From contig CAZKTU010000353.1 in the NCBI GenBank assembly GCA_964555675.1, positions 1-5,207 on the forward strand: a stretch of DNA of 5,207 nt, written 5' to 3'. Every line of letters starts with the position of its first letter. Within the stretch, counting starts at the first letter, position 1. Positions 5,166 to 5,207 of the stretch are shown piece by piece. The notes below the pieces were generated by a model, which saw nothing but the letters and a program-made list of their open reading frames with translations, searched no databases and was not told the origin of the DNA. A program made the translations under genes and the position numbers. This stretch comes from CAIWXH01 sp964555675. Its GTDB lineage: Bacteria > Chloroflexota > Chloroflexia > Chloroflexales > Chloroflexaceae.

Positions 5166-5207
5166 ACCGGCAGCAGGGGCGCGTCATTGCGCCTGCCTGC
5201 TGCCGGT
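5166..5207 (-). promoter_or_regulatory. Strong hairpin in the cimA leader (attenuator, upstream terminator or palindromic repeat)
   Basis: ACCGGCAGCAGG (5166-5177) and CCTGCTGCCGGT (5196-5207) are perfect 12-base reverse complements. Inside them GGCGC (5178-5182) pairs with GCGCC (5189-5193), leaving a 6-base loop and a 2-base bulge (TG, 5194-5195). The whole is a stem of 17 pairs that touches the window edge and may continue. On the minus strand it ends 67 bases before the cimA GTG and is followed by GATTTGTG, only a weak T-run, so it is not a textbook terminator. It may terminate an upstream gene, form part of a leader switch for the operon, or be a dispersed repeat. I see no T-box AGGGTGG motif downstream and no convincing -35/-10 pair between the hairpin and cimA. 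Confidence 0.55.

Noticed and set aside
5147..5167. Tiny minus-strand frame M-I-C-A-A-L after the leader hairpin, as a leader peptide
   Set aside because: It has one Ile and one Leu codon only, no ribosome binding site, and starts within the hairpin stem.
1..5207. tRNA, rRNA, CRISPR, transposase or phage features
   Set aside because: None could be recognised on either strand; coding genes and short spacers account for nearly all of the window.

Overview
The window is a GC-rich bacterial chromosomal fragment. Its main content is one branched-chain amino acid operon on the minus strand, cimA-leuC-leuD, read from the right edge towards the centre. To its left lie two divergent genes: a CPBP-family intramembrane protease (minus strand, cut by the left edge) and a small YgaP-like membrane protein (plus strand). 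A run of 100 Ns (1240-1339) sits between the small gene and leuD, so this is a draft scaffold and the junction of the two convergent genes is unresolved. The protein types and the cimA-leuCD order fit a GC-rich Chloroflexota-like bacterium, but that is a recollection of similar proteins, not a search result, and the taxon should be treated as open.

Layout. 1-743 (-): CPBP protease with all three family motifs, missing its C-terminus. 744-884: 141-base divergent promoter region holding a strikingly good -24/-12 (sigma-54 type) match facing the plus-strand gene and a weak extended -10 facing the protease. 885-1223 (+): 112-aa protein with two hydrophobic segments and a conserved acidic/proline tail. 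1224-1382: convergent intergenic region with the N gap, flanked on both sides by the same G-rich word in inverted orientation; the leuD side carries a canonical G-quadruplex pattern. 1383-1997 (-): leuD. 1998-2047: spacer with a perfect 8+1+8 palindrome. 2048-3472 (-): leuC. 3473-3502: 30-base spacer. 3503-5098 (-): cimA with a GTG start and a strong ribosome binding site. 5099-5207: operon leader with a direct repeat and a very strong hairpin that reaches the window edge.

How the genes work together. CimA condenses pyruvate and acetyl-CoA to (R)-citramalate. The LeuC/LeuD isomerase can carry citramalate to beta-methylmalate, as well as 2-isopropylmalate to 3-isopropylmalate, and LeuB (not in the window) would then yield 2-oxobutyrate. 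The cluster therefore suggests threonine-independent isoleucine synthesis sharing its isomerase with leucine synthesis. The two left-hand genes have no evident link to this pathway.

I found no wholly new system. The items most worth a second look are a heptanucleotide tandem repeat inserted in frame in cimA just before its catalytic HxHND motif, the inverted G-rich repeat around the assembly gap, the sigma-54-like promoter, and the hairpins at the operon leader and the leuC/leuD junction.
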